From Arthrinium phaeospermum (Eukaryota; Ascomycota; Sordariomycetes; Amphisphaeriales; Apiosporaceae): a stretch of 64,000 nt of DNA. The stretch is taken from the NCBI GenBank assembly GCA_006503535.1, contig QYRS01000005.1, positions 1,054,001 to 1,118,000 on the forward strand, written 5' to 3'. The number at the start of each line of letters is the position of its first letter. Within the stretch, counting starts at the first letter, position 1. Position numbers and translations under genes: made by a program. Positions 11,289 to 23,687 of this stretch are shown here, one piece after another. The notes beneath the pieces are model-generated. The model was not told where the DNA came from. It worked only from the letters and a program-made list of their open reading frames with translations, and did not search any database.

Positions 11289-13541
11289 ATGAGCGAGAGG
11301 TTGCCTCCATTGCCATTTCCTCAACCACCTCCCTTGGCATACTCCTCCGGTACTTCGTCTCCCCGGGTCAGCTCCATTGCATCGTCCACAAGCTCCAACG
11401 GAGAGTCGCAATCCTCGTTCACATCCGCTGCCTCCTCCAACGGACCCAAGACACCTTCTCCCAACCTGCCCGTATCTGCGGCTTTGTCAGGCCCCCCTTC
11501 TCAGCCAATTGGAGGGTACGACCAGTATTCTGCAATGAATTCTGCCCCCGCTCCCGACATGTACTACCCCCAGCATATGTCCGCAGGTCCTGCGCCTTCT
11601 CCCCAGACTGTAACTTCCAGTGGCTTGTCACAATATGGCCACCAGCCCGCACCACTTTTGCACCCGGGGCACGCCCAGTACTCGGCCCCCTACCAACAGC
11701 AGTACGGCTACGCAAATGGGTTGACTTCTCCCCAATCTGCGCCGCCTGTCGTCTCCAACTCTATGGGCCCCGCTCAAAACGTCCTGCCTCTGCCTGCAGT
11801 AAATCAACCGGGCATGGGAAGCCAGTACACTACCGGCATGGACACCACAGGACAAGTGGCGCCACCTGGCATGAAGCCTCGTGTGACGGCAACGTTGTGG
11901 GAGGATGAGGGAAGCTTGTGCTTCCAAGTAGAGGCCAGAGGTATCTGTGTCGCACGTCGTGAAGGTTAGTTGATGAAGCTGAGTTGCAAACCGTCCGGCC
12001 GCAGAGTCACTAACAATGGCTGTAGATAACCACATGATCAACGGCACCAAACTGCTCAATGTAGCAGGCATGACGCGTGGTCGACGAGACGGGATTCTGA
12101 AGAGCGAAAAGGTCCGACACGTTGTGAAGATCGGACCAATGCATTTGAAGGGAGTTTGGTAAGCATCCCTGGAACGACAGATATGAATCTAAGACTGACT
12201 CATTCCCACAGGATCCCTTTCGAGAGAGCGCTGGATTTCGCAAACAAGGAGAAGATCACCGAGATGCTGTACCCTCTCTTTGTCCACAACATTGGGGCAT
12301 TGCTTTACCACCCGACGAACCAGACTCGGACCAACCAGGTGATGGCCGCTGCCGAGCGCCGGAAACAGGAGCAGAGTCAAATGCGTAACACGCCGGCTCC
12401 CGCACCTCCGGGAGGTGTTCTGCCCTCCATTCAGCAGCATCACCACCATATGGGACTCCCTCCTCAATCGTCGCTTCCCTCGCACAACAGCTCAGGACGG
12501 CCATCTCTTGACCGGGCTCACACATTCCCGACGCCTCCTACCAGCGCCTCCAGTGTCATGGGCAACATGGGCGCTTCGGAGAACTTCCAATGGAGCCAGC
12601 AGAACATGAGCGGTGCTCCCAGCACGAACCCCATGTCGATCGACACCAGTCTCAGCAATGCTCGCTCAATGCCTGCAACCCCCGCAACGACGCCTCCCGG
12701 CTCATCGATGCAGAGCATGCAGCCTTACCCTCAAGGCACCCAGCCATATGACAATTCCCGTGGAGTTTACAACACAGCGACCCATCAATCCCCTTACCCG
12801 GCGTCCCACAGCAGCCCTCAGGACCGCAACTCCTACGGACAGCCCAACTCGTACATGAGAAATGACATGGCTCCCCCCACTGGCAGACCAGCAGCTCCCA
12901 GTGAGCAAGATGTCAAGCCCCCGAACGGCATGATGCACCAGTCACAAGCCGGCGAGCAAGTTCCTCAGTCAGCCGGCGAGGACGAGACGGAGCATGAGGG
13001 CGAATACACTCATGATAGCGGGGCGTACGACGCCAACCGGACAGCCTACAACTACAACGCGCCCCCTGTTGCTCCTCTGTCAGGCGAGCATTCTCACCTT
13101 TCTCCTGAGATGACGGGGTCCCCAGGTCACCAGGCAGGATCTGGCCGTGCTACTCCTCGCACAGCAGCCCCGCCCCAGCCATTCTACACCCAACAGGGAT
13201 ACAACACTCCCCCGCGGATCCCTCCTCCTTCCAGCAACTTGTATAATGTAATGAGCAACGATCGTGGGGCATCTAATGGCGGACCGGGTGGCGACGTGTA
13301 CGGCTCTCAGAATGACATGGGCGGCTCTTTACAGAACGGTTACGCTCCCCCCATTATGAACGGCGCTGGTGGCCCCATGAAGCGCGGACGGGACGACGAT
13401 GACGACCGGGCTTCGAGCGGGAGCCTGGAGCTGAAGCGCCGGAAGACGCTGACGCTGATGGACGGTCCCGGCCCCATGCCCGCGCCGACTTTTGACGCCA
13501 TGAACCGGCCCCCGTCGACGTTATCTCAGCGCCGGCGGTAA
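11289..13541 (+). CDS. stuA: APSES-domain transcription factor StuA/Asm1
   Basis: Nuclear bHLH-like APSES regulator of conidiophore development, sporulation and related morphogenesis in ascomycetes. Three coding exons: 11289-11964, 12026-12158 and 12212-13541 (712 aa). Both introns (61 and 53 nt) are GT-AG with good branch points, and splicing rebuilds the APSES core exactly. The core runs from [15 protein letters not shown] (about residue 198) through [20 protein letters not shown] and HLKGVWIPF to about residue 305. Downstream lies the conserved [14 protein letters not shown] stretch. The long Pro/Ser/Gln-rich tail ends with a bipartite nuclear signal (KRGR at about 660, KRRK at about 678). 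No ATG occurs in the 680 nt before 11289, and an in-frame TAG lies near 11097, so this start is favoured. The ATG at 11535 would give a shorter protein closer to some relatives. Retaining intron 1 would stop translation before most of the APSES domain. Confidence 0.95.
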
Positions 13542-16130
13542 TGCTTACGATTCCGCATATGCGACAAGGCGCGAGTGTTTTATTGCGGCTTATTTTATCG
13601 TTTATTGCATTGAGAAAGGTGTTGCGGCATTCTACTCCAAGAGGCGATCTGCTTACGATTGGACTCCTGCGGGACATAGATTGCGACGCCTGCTACGACG
13701 ACGCTCCTTCGACTTTTCCTTATCTCTTGTATTCGTTCTTGCCACGAGATCATCCGGCATGTTTGGCCTGCACCCTACAGACGCGATGACGAACCTTACG
13801 ACACTTGATTCTTGCTTGTTATTGAATGCCGCTCAAGGCTGTGTAAATGGCTCACGATTTGACGCGTTGCATGGAGGACTCTTTAATCTTCTTGGCAAAA
13901 ACACATCCCTTCTTCACACCCGACTTCACTTTTATGCCGAGCACGACGAGAAATTGAGCAACGGAGATGTCCCCGCCTATCATGAACTCTAGGCGGGTAA
14001 TGTTGATCACGAACGAGGCACATTTGCTACTTTTACTTTTTTTTTCTTTTCATTTTTTTTTTTTTTGGTCCTACCTCGGTCGCCCAGCCTCCCAAAAAGA
14101 AGAGGGGAGTGCCTGGGCGGTACAGAGGAATTTTTCCTTGAAATTACGACTTGATGACGACCAGTTTCTTCTTTTCGAAAAAGTGCGGTGTCACTGTGGG
14201 CGTGTTGTTGGAAATGTCTTGATGGGGGGAGCAGGTTATCGAATCCCTCTTGAGGGTTTCGAAGAGAGAAAAAAAAGCTTTTTGCTTGATACACAGCAAT
14301 TTAGAACCTAGGCTACGCTACATACAAACGAGGCCGATCTATTCGATTAGCTGACTTAGGATTTTAATCGTTGTCTGCCCCCGAACTTGAGTCGCGTGAT
14401 ATGCTCGTACAGTGCACGGCCAGTCTTTTACCATCCATATAAATCACGGGAGATGAAGTATAGGAGGTCAACAAGACGCTATGATATGGTGTACATCAAC
14501 ATTGCATAAGGCAACCACACCGATGTCTCGAGTTGCATGCGGAATGTCTGCATAGGATGGAAGTTACCTTTCTTCCCAGCTCTCCCCCCTATCCACTCGG
14601 CAACACAGTACTGCAAGGTGAGATTTGTTAAGTACGCCTTTAGTCATTCCTCTTTAGCCAAAAGTTGCTACATTACATCATGTTGTACCTTCCCTATCTA
14701 TCCCCTACGCTGCGAGGAAGAGTTCATTTCAGTCCCCAAGAAAAGACAGCTCCTAAACTTGACTAGGTGGGAGTGCTACGCGCCGCTGTGGAACTTGAGA
14801 TGGGTGGGTGGGTGAGAGCCAAGCCCCTACACAAACGCAACGGGCCGTTACTTGCAGAAAAGAAATACATGTTCTTTTACTGCTTGCTGCTGCTCCTGCC
14901 GCAGGAAGTCGCACGAGAAATGAGTTGATGTGCGGGTGGACTGAACGGGTCTATCGCGAAGTTAGCAGTCTAGGTATATTAATGCATATTTTGAATCAGA
15001 CACCGATATCCAGAATCTGTCGTAACTATAACTGTGATTGGTGACCCATTGGTACCAACGCCGTCCTTCTTCCCTTGTCAATGCTCCTTGGGAGCGGGAG
15101 TGACGGGCGGTGTTGAGAGAAGGGCTGTTTGCCAGGAGCAGGCAGTATACCAAGAAGCATGTCCAAGTACGTACACGGTACGATAAATTCGGTGTTCGTA
15201 TCTTTTAAACAGCACAACCAGTTCCAGAAGTGGCTCGAGGTTAATCTTCGTATGATTCTTGATTTGATCATGGTCATTGTTGTGTATACGTATGTGTGTG
15301 TGTGTCACCCGTGCTCGTACCATGTATTATTGATGTGTATGTGTATGTATGTGTGAGGTCTCTGGGGCGGCTTTTCCTGGTCGGCCTGACTCTAATAAAC
15401 ACGATCGACCCATCTATCCGGGTAAGGAGAATAATGCAATGTCACGACCCGGCCGCCTGCTGGCCCCCTTCAAATCATACATTACCCAAAAGACTAGCTC
15501 ACGGCTGGGGGAAGGGGGCGGTGAGAGAGGGAGCCATTCAAATGGCGGCTACGGTATCACCACCATGGGGGTGGGTTGTTCAGCTTCGTGGGAGGGAAAA
15601 CATGATGTGTCAAATTTGGGGAGAGAGGCATTTGTCGTGAAATGATTGAATGATGGGCACCCGCCATGATTTGGGTCATTCGGTGGCACAAATCAATAAA
15701 TACAAACCAAGGTGAGGAGGAGCAAGATGAGGAGGAGAAGAGTGATGAGGAGGAGGAAGGAGGGGCCGAGTTTCACGAGACATTCATTCCTCGGTGCCGA
15801 AAGCGTCCAGTCCGTCGTCCGGCCCGAGACCCGTGAGCAACCTGATGGGCATCATCCGACCCAGACACACGGCCTAGCCACTGGTTTCAAGGTTTCAGGC
15901 AGCAATTAGACGTTACAGCCCCAATGGGATGCCCTGCGTGTAAGCGTTGCTTGTGTCACCCAGAGCAGCACCCAGAGCCCAGAACCCAGAGCTCCGCCCC
16001 TCGTCTTCTCTCCTCTCCTCTCCTTTCTCCGAGACAGGCCACCCTTTCTTTGTCCGCCCCCTTCGCTCCGGCTATCGTTCGATGCCCTTTCCGACCTTTC
16101 CCAAACCATCAAATAAAACATCCCAAAACA
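13542..16130. other. Intergenic region between stuA and the acyl-CoA synthetase
   Basis: It should contain the stuA 3' untranslated region and terminator, and the 3' end of the convergent gene. It has T-runs near 14038-14066, GT-rich and GTATGT-rich DNA near 15290-15350, and a purine-rich GAG tract. No reading frame resembles a known protein. Confidence 0.65.
15712..15766. repeat. Imperfect GAG/GGA purine tract
   Basis: About 55 nt made almost only of G and A, built from GAGGAG units with interruptions. It is strand-asymmetric simple sequence outside genes. Confidence 0.75.
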
Positions 16131-18637
16131 TCACAACTTGGCGCGCGCCTCGATGGCCTGGTGGGCCCCGCCCTTTTCCCGGAAGTACTCGGCCACCTTG
16201 GCCCGCGCGACCTCGACCACGGACGCGTCCTCAATGGTGGCCGGCCACGGGACCTGTCGACGTTCGTTATTAGCGTTGCCATTTCAGGAAACGAAACAAA
16301 TGGCCCCATGAGGGAATGCTGGCAACAATTGAGCCGCATACTCGGCCCTCCCGAAACACACTATACTTTTATGGGAAAAGGAAGAGGAAGGAGTCAGGGT
16401 CCGGAAGTAGAAGCTTACCGTCTTGTCAAAGTCTCCGTGCACGGCGTTCTCGACCAGCTCCCGCAGGACGCGGCGCAGAGTCTTGCCCGACCGCGTCTTG
16501 GGGATCATGCCCTGGCCCTGGATGATCCCGCCGAGGCTGGCAATGCCGCCAATCTCGTCGCGTACCCGCCTCTGGATCTCGCGTACCACCTCCGGGTCGG
16601 GCACGGCCGAGGCGGGGTGATCCGGCGTCGAGAGTGTCACAAAGGCGAAGGGAAGCTGGCCCTTGAGCGAGTCCGGGATGCCGACGACGCTGGCCTCAGC
16701 CACCAGGGGGTGGCTGGTGATTGCTTGTTCGATAGCACCTATATATCACACAAACACCATGGTGGGTTAGTTAGTCGACTCCATATATAAGCCACGACAG
16801 AATCCAGGGGTTTTGTCAAAGAATGGCAGTACGGTGGTCTTCCTACCTGTTGATAGCCGATGCCCCGCCGTATTGATGAGATCGTCGCTGCGGCTCATGA
16901 TGCTAATATACCCGTCCTCGTCGATCATGCCCGCATCCCCCGTGTCTATCCACTTTCCGTCGAAGCGCTTCAAATAGCTGTTGTAGAACCTCTCGTCATC
17001 TTGCCACAGCGTGCGGAAACCTGTAGGCGCCAATGGCACCGCCATGACGATGTTCCCCATCTTGCCCCTTTTCACCTCGTTGCCCTCGTCGTCCACGGCG
17101 CGGACGTCAAACCCGGGCATTGCCTTCCCAGCGCTTCCTGGCTTGATGTCCAGGGGCTTGTGGTCGCGTATACTGGTCCATCGATCCTTGCCCGCGTGCG
17201 GAACGAGGCTTATCCCCGATATGGGCGAGCCCGACTCGGATGACCACCAGTTGTCGATAACCGTGGCGCCCGGAGCTCCGTATTCCCTCAAGAGCTCCTG
17301 GTATGTGGTGATGATGGACGGCTCAGACCGCTCCCCGGCTAGGAAGAGCCCCCGTAAGGACTTCAGTCCGCCAGCTTTTCCAATTTCTTTCAAGAACCTG
17401 TTCTCGGGATCATCCCTCTTGATGGCTCTCAATGCGGCTTGTGTTGTACAGTGTCAGCCGAGGTTGCAGGTATATCATGCTGAGAACTGGCAGGATGTTT
17501 TGCACTTACTCGGAGCGGTGAATAGAGAGTTGACCTTGTAGTCTCTTATGATCCGCCAGAACGTCGAGCTATCCGGCGTGCCCACAGGTTTCCCCTCGAA
17601 CAGCACAGTGGCGGCGCCAGCGAGCAGAGGCGCATAAATGATGTACGAGTGCCCCACGACCCAGCCAATATCACTGGAACGAGGTTCTAGGAGTCAGCTC
17701 ACGTAGCAATAGCAGCCAGCAGCGGGAGAGTTGAAACTTACCTCCCGGTGAAGATGACGTCGCCCGGCCCATTGATCCCGAAGAGGTAGCTAATGCTGAA
17801 GTGCAAGCCCACAGCATGACCCCCGGCGTCCCGCACGACGCCCTTGGGCGTACCCGTCGTCCCGCTAGTGTAGATGATGTAGAGGCCGTCATTGGCGCCG
17901 ACGGGGACGGCCTCGGCGCGGATCCCGCGGGCGCGGGCGCTGCGCACGAGCTTGAACCAGTTGCGCTCGCCCGCGGCCCGGTCGAGGGCGTCCCAGCGGA
18001 GCTGATCGCGCTGCCAGACGAGCACGCGGCGGGGCTTGTGGCGCGAGAGGGCGAGGGCGCCGCGGATGAGGGGCTGGTAGCTCTGGGGCGCCTTGGCGCC
18101 GTCGATGCCGCACGAGGCCGTGAGGACGGCGACGGGCCGCGACGCCTCGACGCGCTGCGCCAGGGACTTGGCCGCGAAGCCGCCGAAGACGACGGCGTGC
18201 ACGGCGCCCAGGCGGCCGATGGCCAGCATGGCGACGACGGCGGCGGGCATCATGGGCATGTAGACGAGCACGACGTCGCCGCGGCGGACGCCGCACTCGT
18301 CGCGCAGGACGCCGGCCAGCACCTCGACCTCGTCGAGCAGCTGGGCGTAGCTGAGGGTCTGGCGGGCGCCCGTGACGGGGCTGTCGTAGAAGATGGCCGG
18401 GTGGTCGCCGCGGCCGGCCAGGACGTGGCGGTCCACGCAGTTGTAGCAGGTGCTGATCTGGCCGTCCTTGAACCACTCCCAGTGGGGGTGCTGCGTGTTG
18501 CCCTTGAGCATCTTGGTCGTCCTGGTCAGCACGGCGCTGGGCTTCCGATGCCAGTGCAGCTGGTCGGCTTGGTGTGCCCAGAAGGACTCGGGGTCCTCGA
18601 GTGAGTGCCGCTGCACTTCATCTTGCGGGTGGCCCAT
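16131..18637 (-). CDS. Propionyl-CoA synthetase-type acyl-CoA synthetase (PrpE/ACSS3 family)
   Basis: AMP-forming enzyme that activates a short-chain acid, by family probably propionate, to its CoA ester. Exons in reading order: 18637-17742, 17673-17510, 17437-16847, 16738-16419 and 16253-16131 (697 aa, normal for the family). All four introns are GT-AG and keep frame. Visible signatures are the N-terminal ACS segment with HPHWEWFKDGQISTCYNCVD, the AMP-binding loop YTSGTTGTPKGVV, the WWSSESGSPI motif, the DTGDAG hinge region, and the C-terminal KTRSGKTLRR carrying the catalytic lysine. The protein ends in AKL, a recognised type-1 peroxisomal signal, so a peroxisomal location is inferred. The ATG at 18637 gives MGHPQDEV; an in-frame start 38 codons upstream is less likely. 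A transporter gene lies upstream on the same strand. Confidence 0.9.
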
Positions 18638-19323
18638 GGTGGCTTGTTTGGTCTTGTGAGCTTCTTCTTTTTCTTCTACTTCTTGCACGATAATATGCGA
18701 GGAAAAGAGAGGAAGGAAGTGAATACTATTGAACCAATGGTTTGGTAGCAACGGATCGACAGGTGGGAAAAGCAGCCAGGGTCCGAGAGAGGGAGAGTGT
18801 GAGACCTCGCTTACAATTTCGACGTCTTGGCTCCCAAACGGGACGCATGCGAGGTGGCTTGCACGTCATGCAATACCGGGCCTGACTTCGAATTGAACTT
18901 GTGCTTGTAAGCCGTCGGATATTACTACACTTGACATACACATGCAACAACATATTGTCCAATGTTTATATGAATCAATCCCAATGGAGGGTGCAACGAT
19001 TACATAAGTGCATATGATTGATCATCTGCATGAGGTGGCCTACATTTCAACTCTTGTCCTGGAGACATGGACTGATGTGCTTGATGCGTCCTCGGGGGGC
19101 CTTAGGTCATTGTGCTGTAAGTCCAGCGGTATTTTCAGTGGTGCAGTACCTAGCTAAGAGCTACCTGCGTCCCGCTACCCCAGCTTCCCCGCATCCGCTA
19201 CTCCGGAGCTGGGCCAGACAGGGATTACGGGATCCGCAACCTCAGCAGCATCCGAGGTCAAACAGCCGGATAACTCGACAGCACGTTCGACAACCAAAAT
19301 AATAATACTATGTATGTAGTGCA
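18638..19323. other. Spacer with promoter of the acyl-CoA synthetase
   Basis: About 690 bp between the start of the synthetase and the end of the transporter, both on the minus strand. It holds CTT-rich sequence just upstream of the synthetase start and no gene that I can support. Confidence 0.6.
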
Positions 19324-21388
19324 CTAAACACTGTAAATGAACTCGGGGTTCTCTCGGTCTGTCAAGTCCATAAACTCCTGGCCTTGCAGTTTTTCGTACC
19401 CCGGCGCCGCCCGAATCACGGCCTTCTTCTTGTTCTCGCGCTTGCACCACAGATAAATAAACAAAAGATCCACCAAGCTGACAGCGTAGCAAACCACAAT
19501 GGTGATCTCGGCCGGCCTGTACTGAGGTGCATCCTTGTCTGTCAACCCCAAGGTTAGGCGTGGTTCGTAGCCCAGAGTTCGGGGGAGTCGGCAGCTTACC
19601 TCGAAACACCTGCGGGCCGATGATGTTGCCCACGCAATAACCAATCAGATACATGGCAGCCACGGTCGTCTTCTTCGTCCACCCGGCCACGTTCGTCGAG
19701 ATCAGGGACAGCAATGCGACGAATGGCGTGGGCGATGCTTGTGTGAGGTAATACCCGACCAGACGGCCGGGGCTGTTGCTCTCCGGAAGGCATGTAATCA
19801 AGAGCATGCCGAGGATGGCGATGATCATGCCCACAGTAGAGAAGAGCTGGCACGTTTTAGCAATCATGCGTTTCCCTGTTTTCGAGGTTATACTGCACCT
19901 ACCAGTCTGTTCTTGTACTTGTCGCCGAGATATCCGCATGCGATCAGTGCTACCACCTCGACCGCGCCTCCTGGGATGCCTAGGAGCAGAGATTCCTCGG
20001 GGGTATATCCGAAAGAGACGATGAGCTGAGAGAAGAAATTGCTTATCCCGCCTGTCGATGAAATCAACCTCGGTACTTAAGTCCAGATGTTGGGGTCTAC
20101 AAGGAGTCACTTACCATTAGGTATGTCTGCGACGAGACTGTAGAACACAAAGGCCCAGATCATGGGATCCGTCAATGCCTCCTTGCACTGGTACCACTTG
20201 AAGTGCTTGTTCCCCACGCCCTGCTGGTTCACCCTGATGCGCTCGACGGCCATGACCCGCTCCTTGGGCGTGAGGAAGCGGGCGTTCAGCTGGCTGTCGG
20301 GCATGAGCCACAGGAAGACGGCGCCCATGGCCGCGGTGAAGAGCCCGATGACGAGGAAGACGAGCTGCCACGACTTGATGGCCACCGGGTGGTGCTTCGT
20401 CCCTACGGCGATGCCGTACGCGACGCATCCACCCACGATTTGGCCGACGCCGTTGAAGCTGAACCATATACCGGTTCGGCTCCCCTGTTCGCTGATCGTA
20501 TCTGGCCATTCCCGTCAGCAGCTGTCGTTAACTTGTCATCCGTCCCAAGTGACTTACACCATTGGCTAGTAAACAAGGCAAAGCCGGGAGATACGGCGGC
20601 CTCGAAGACACCGAGGAAGAATCGCACTGGACAGAGTTAGTGGTAGATTCCCTCGTACAACAAAGCTGGATCACAGTTGACTGAGGATTGCATACCAGTC
20701 ATCGCACCGGCGAAGTTTTGAACCGCCGCCATGCAGCATAGCGTCAACCCCACATGATCACATTGAAGGCCGAGTACTTGGCCAAAGGCAGTCGCTGCAA
20801 GAGGCGATTCGTCGGGTACTCCCAGAACAGGTAACCGAAATAGAACATGGACCCGATCCAAGAATAGTCCTGGCCTGTTTGAACATTTTTAGTGCACGCC
20901 CCTTTTGGTTTCTATCCCTGATGCAGGACCTACCAACAAGTTTGATATCCGTCTACCAGCAACGTGTGTCAGCTCATATACAACTTCGATGCATGCCACA
21001 TACGTATACTGGAAGGGGTCAGATTTACCTTCAAGCCCATGACGGAGGCGTAGGACACGGTCGTCTTGTCGAGATAGTTCAGCCCGTACACGATGCAGAG
21101 CAGCGGCATCAGGTTGAGGTCGATCTTGCGCAGCAGCTTCTTCTCCTCCTCGGGCGTGATGACGACGGTCTCGCCCTCGTGGCCGACGAGGACCTTGTAG
21201 GCCTCGTCGGCGTCGTTCTTGTCGGCGTGCTTGAGCACCGTGCCGGGCTGGACATCGGGCTTCGGCGCCGGCGCGGAGCCCGTCTTCTCGATGTCCGCAT
21301 CACCGTCGTCTGGGACGGAAGAGTCGCCGCCGGCGGACGGGCTGGTGTACTCGGCCGGGACCGAGGCCTTCTCTCCGTCTCCCGTCAT
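19324..21388 (-). CDS. MFS anion:cation symporter, Dal5/allantoate permease-like, with a one-base frame break
   Basis: Plasma-membrane transporter of the ACS family (allantoate, nicotinate, vitamin or similar anions; substrate not readable). Exons in reading order: 21388-21029, 20952-20934, 20874-20696, 20626-20558, 20501-20115, 20051-19903, 19846-19600 and 19538-19324. Family landmarks include DLNLMPLLCIVYGLNYLDKT near the first helix, QDYSWIGSMFYFGYLFWEYP, RFFLGVFEAAVSPGF and YTPEESLLLGIPGGAVEV. The exons sum to 1625 nt, one short of a multiple of three. The break is in exon 3 around 20743-20755, where reading of NVIMWG runs into TGA while LTLCCMAAVQNF continues in the next frame. One extra base restores normal spacing and a protein of 541 aa. 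It is either a sequencing undercall beside a C4 run or a recent inactivating deletion. Exon 2 is only 19 nt. Confidence 0.85.
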
Positions 21389-22357
21389 GTTTGCCGAGAG
21401 ATTTGTTCTTATAAAAAGTCTATACCGCTCAGTAACCAGGTGCAACGGCAAAAGTATTGCGGAAGCGGGAGGTTACTCGTTGCTACTTTAACGAGAAGGA
21501 GTTGAACAACAAAACAAACGACGAAGAAGGGGGCCGGTGATTAGTACGACGATCCCTTTCGATGTCATGTTCATACGCGATAGACTTCCGCGTGACTTAT
21601 CTCCTTATCAGTATATGTCAAATAGGTAGATATATTGGGTGTATGTCCAAACAAGTACTTAGATATGTTTCAATATCATTAGCATCACGTAAAAGACGCG
21701 ATAAAGCTTTGCTGCATTGGCCGGAATCAGCCCATTGTAGCAGCCGTGGCATCCCGAGATCGCAGTGTCGAATTGGGGCGTATCTTACGGGCTATGTCCC
21801 GATGCTGACTGACATCATGTTGCGATACCCCCTCATGATAAGTGGTAGCGTGGATGTTGCATGGAATATGGAATACAGAGGGGTCTTGGCCCAGATAGGA
21901 AGGTCGATGAGTGTGGCATCGCTGTTGCGGTTAGCTCTGATAGCACCGGCAATTGCATCTATCTGGGGTTGATTAGTGGGGATGGTTGGGCGCGGAACCC
22001 CCGACAGTAACTTAACTCCGTCACTTGCAGCGAAGGAACAAAGGAGGTGGGAGGACTGCTCACTCAAAGGGGACACAAACAAAGGCAATGCTTTTCTTTA
22101 GGCTGTGTGCACACCCAAAGAAAAACACCCCGGTCGTTTCTGGACGAAGGGATTGTGTGATGGAAATAGTCGGCTTGTTTCGATTCGCAACCAATACAAT
22201 CAGGTTGTTGCCATCGCTGCCGCAAAGTATATAAATCCTAGGATATGGCCTGGAATCTTCCAAATCAAAATCCAACCCCAACCAATCCCGACCCTCACCG
22301 ACCCTCACCGATCTACTTATCCTCTCCCGTCGACTTATCGATCTATCCAGCTTCAAG
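21389..22357. other. Divergent promoter region
   Basis: It lies between the start of the minus-strand transporter and the start of a small plus-strand gene. A TATA-box-like TATATAAAT is at 22228-22236, about 120 nt before the small gene. A 10-bp unit, ACCCTCACCG, is perfectly duplicated at 22291-22310. No other gene is supported. Confidence 0.5.
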
Positions 22358-22651
22358 ATGGGTATCTTCAACCCCAACCAACTGGCGGACTGGCTGCCGT
22401 TTTCCACCAACATACAGTATGGTGTCCTCCTTATACTATTCGCCATATTCGTGTTCGTGGCCTCGTTTGTCCTCAGTATGCTGCGGAAGCTAGGGGCCTT
22501 GGTCTTCAACACCATTTGGTTTATGGGATGTGGTCTGCTATGCCTATCTCTTTTCTTCTGTTCCTCGTCCGACAGCCAGCACTGCCCCCAGCCCTGGCTT
22601 GGCTTGAGTCGGATTCCCCTTGCGATGGTTTTGCGCATACTTCGTGGTTAA
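22358..22651 (+). CDS. Small two-helix membrane protein of unknown function
   Basis: A 97-residue frame starting ATG GGT in a good context (CTTCAAG before it), with TATATAAAT about 120 nt upstream. Two clear hydrophobic segments lie at about residues 21-42 (YGVLLILFAIFVFVASF) and 48-67 (LVFNTIWFMGCGLLCLSLFF), separated by a short basic loop (LRK). The N-terminal stretch MGIFNPNQLADWLPF is polar and conserved-looking. The C-terminal third is less convincing and could be altered by an unseen intron. I do not recognise the family. The combination of promoter, start context and membrane pattern makes a real gene more likely than not. Confidence 0.5.
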   Translation: MGIFNPNQLADWLPFSTNIQYGVLLILFAIFVFVASFVLSMLRKLGALVFNTIWFMGCGLLCLSLFFCSSSDSQHCPQPWLGLSRIPLAMVLRILRG

Positions 22652-23687
22652 ATCACAGGTGTGTGATTTCCTCCCTCATCTCCCCCCATTGCCCCAACGC
22701 TAGTTAGTTGTTGCACATGTTTCTGTCTGTTTCCCTGTTTCTCTGTTTTCACCCTATCACTATCACCATTATCACAGATAATGTTAGATAGGTCATGGGT
22801 TCAGACTAAGTAGTAAGTATGCGAAGAAGAAGACGAAATAAAACGAAAATCTACCAAAGCCTAGTATTACGTCGTACAAGATTTACAGTGAATCATGATT
22901 GGGTATTGTTGTATTTTACACTGCTATGTACTCCGAACCCCATTGGCTTCGGTGCAGTGCGGGTGTCAGCCGAAGATCGAGTTTACCAAGATCAGGAGAG
23001 ATCTGGACGAACCAGTCCCCGGGACTTACTCGCACGCCTGCCTGCATCTTCCCCTTGGCATTTACATGTACGCTATATGCGCGTTTCATTGCAGGAAGGG
23101 CGGCTTCAGTACCCATGGATGGATCATCATCCGTTGTGCACGACTGTGGCACCACCGGAGACATCCGCAAAAGGAAATGAATTAATTCCCCGCTCCTGTA
23201 ATTTATCTGAGGTTGGCCAGTCGGGCCCGCAACCCGCCATTTGCGCCTCGAGCCTCGAGGCCCCCCGGACTTCCCTGGCAGGTGGAGTGAGGCTTTGTTC
23301 GCTTTAGGTCAACGGAGCAGGGCCGCCGGGGTTATTGACGACACGGCAGGCATCGTCGCAGGAAAACATGCGCAAGTGTGCCGATTATCCCGGCTACCTA
23401 CTTACTTAGCCCCGTACGTCAAGAGATGATGACGAGGATGGCCTTGGCCACCATGATGGAAGGAAAGGTAAGGGGTATTGATCAAGCGGCGAGCGGTCTG
23501 CCAGTGGTATATGTACGTAAGTGTAAGTCGTGGTAGTAATGTCCCAGCCGTGTTCCAAGCTCGTCTTCATAACCCTCGCCCTTTGTCACATCACCACTAC
23601 CCGAGTGTTATCGAGACCCGGACAACACGACAAACAAAGAGTCTCGTTCTCGTGCCACCCTCATCGTCCGCCCCCAACACAACCATC
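22652..23687. other. Spacer upstream of the endoglucanase
   Basis: It should contain the small gene's 3' end and the GH45 promoter. No reading frame in it is convincing. Confidence 0.55.

Noticed and set aside
11084..11908. 274-codon frame overlapping the stuA start
   Set aside because: It opens with TTG, not ATG, and runs out of frame across stuA exon 1; it overlaps sequence better explained as leader and coding exon.
15924..16790. 288-codon plus-strand frame across the synthetase 3' end
   Set aside because: It overlaps conserved sense exons and has no family resemblance.
17801..18604. 267-codon open frame antisense to exon 1 of the acyl-CoA synthetase
   Set aside because: It arises from the GC-rich third positions of the sense gene; composition is Val/Ala/Gly/Asp repeats with no domain.
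16131..21388. Possible metabolic gene cluster of synthetase plus transporter
   Set aside because: Only two genes, about 690 bp apart on the same strand, with no shared regulator or further enzymes; adjacency alone is weak evidence.
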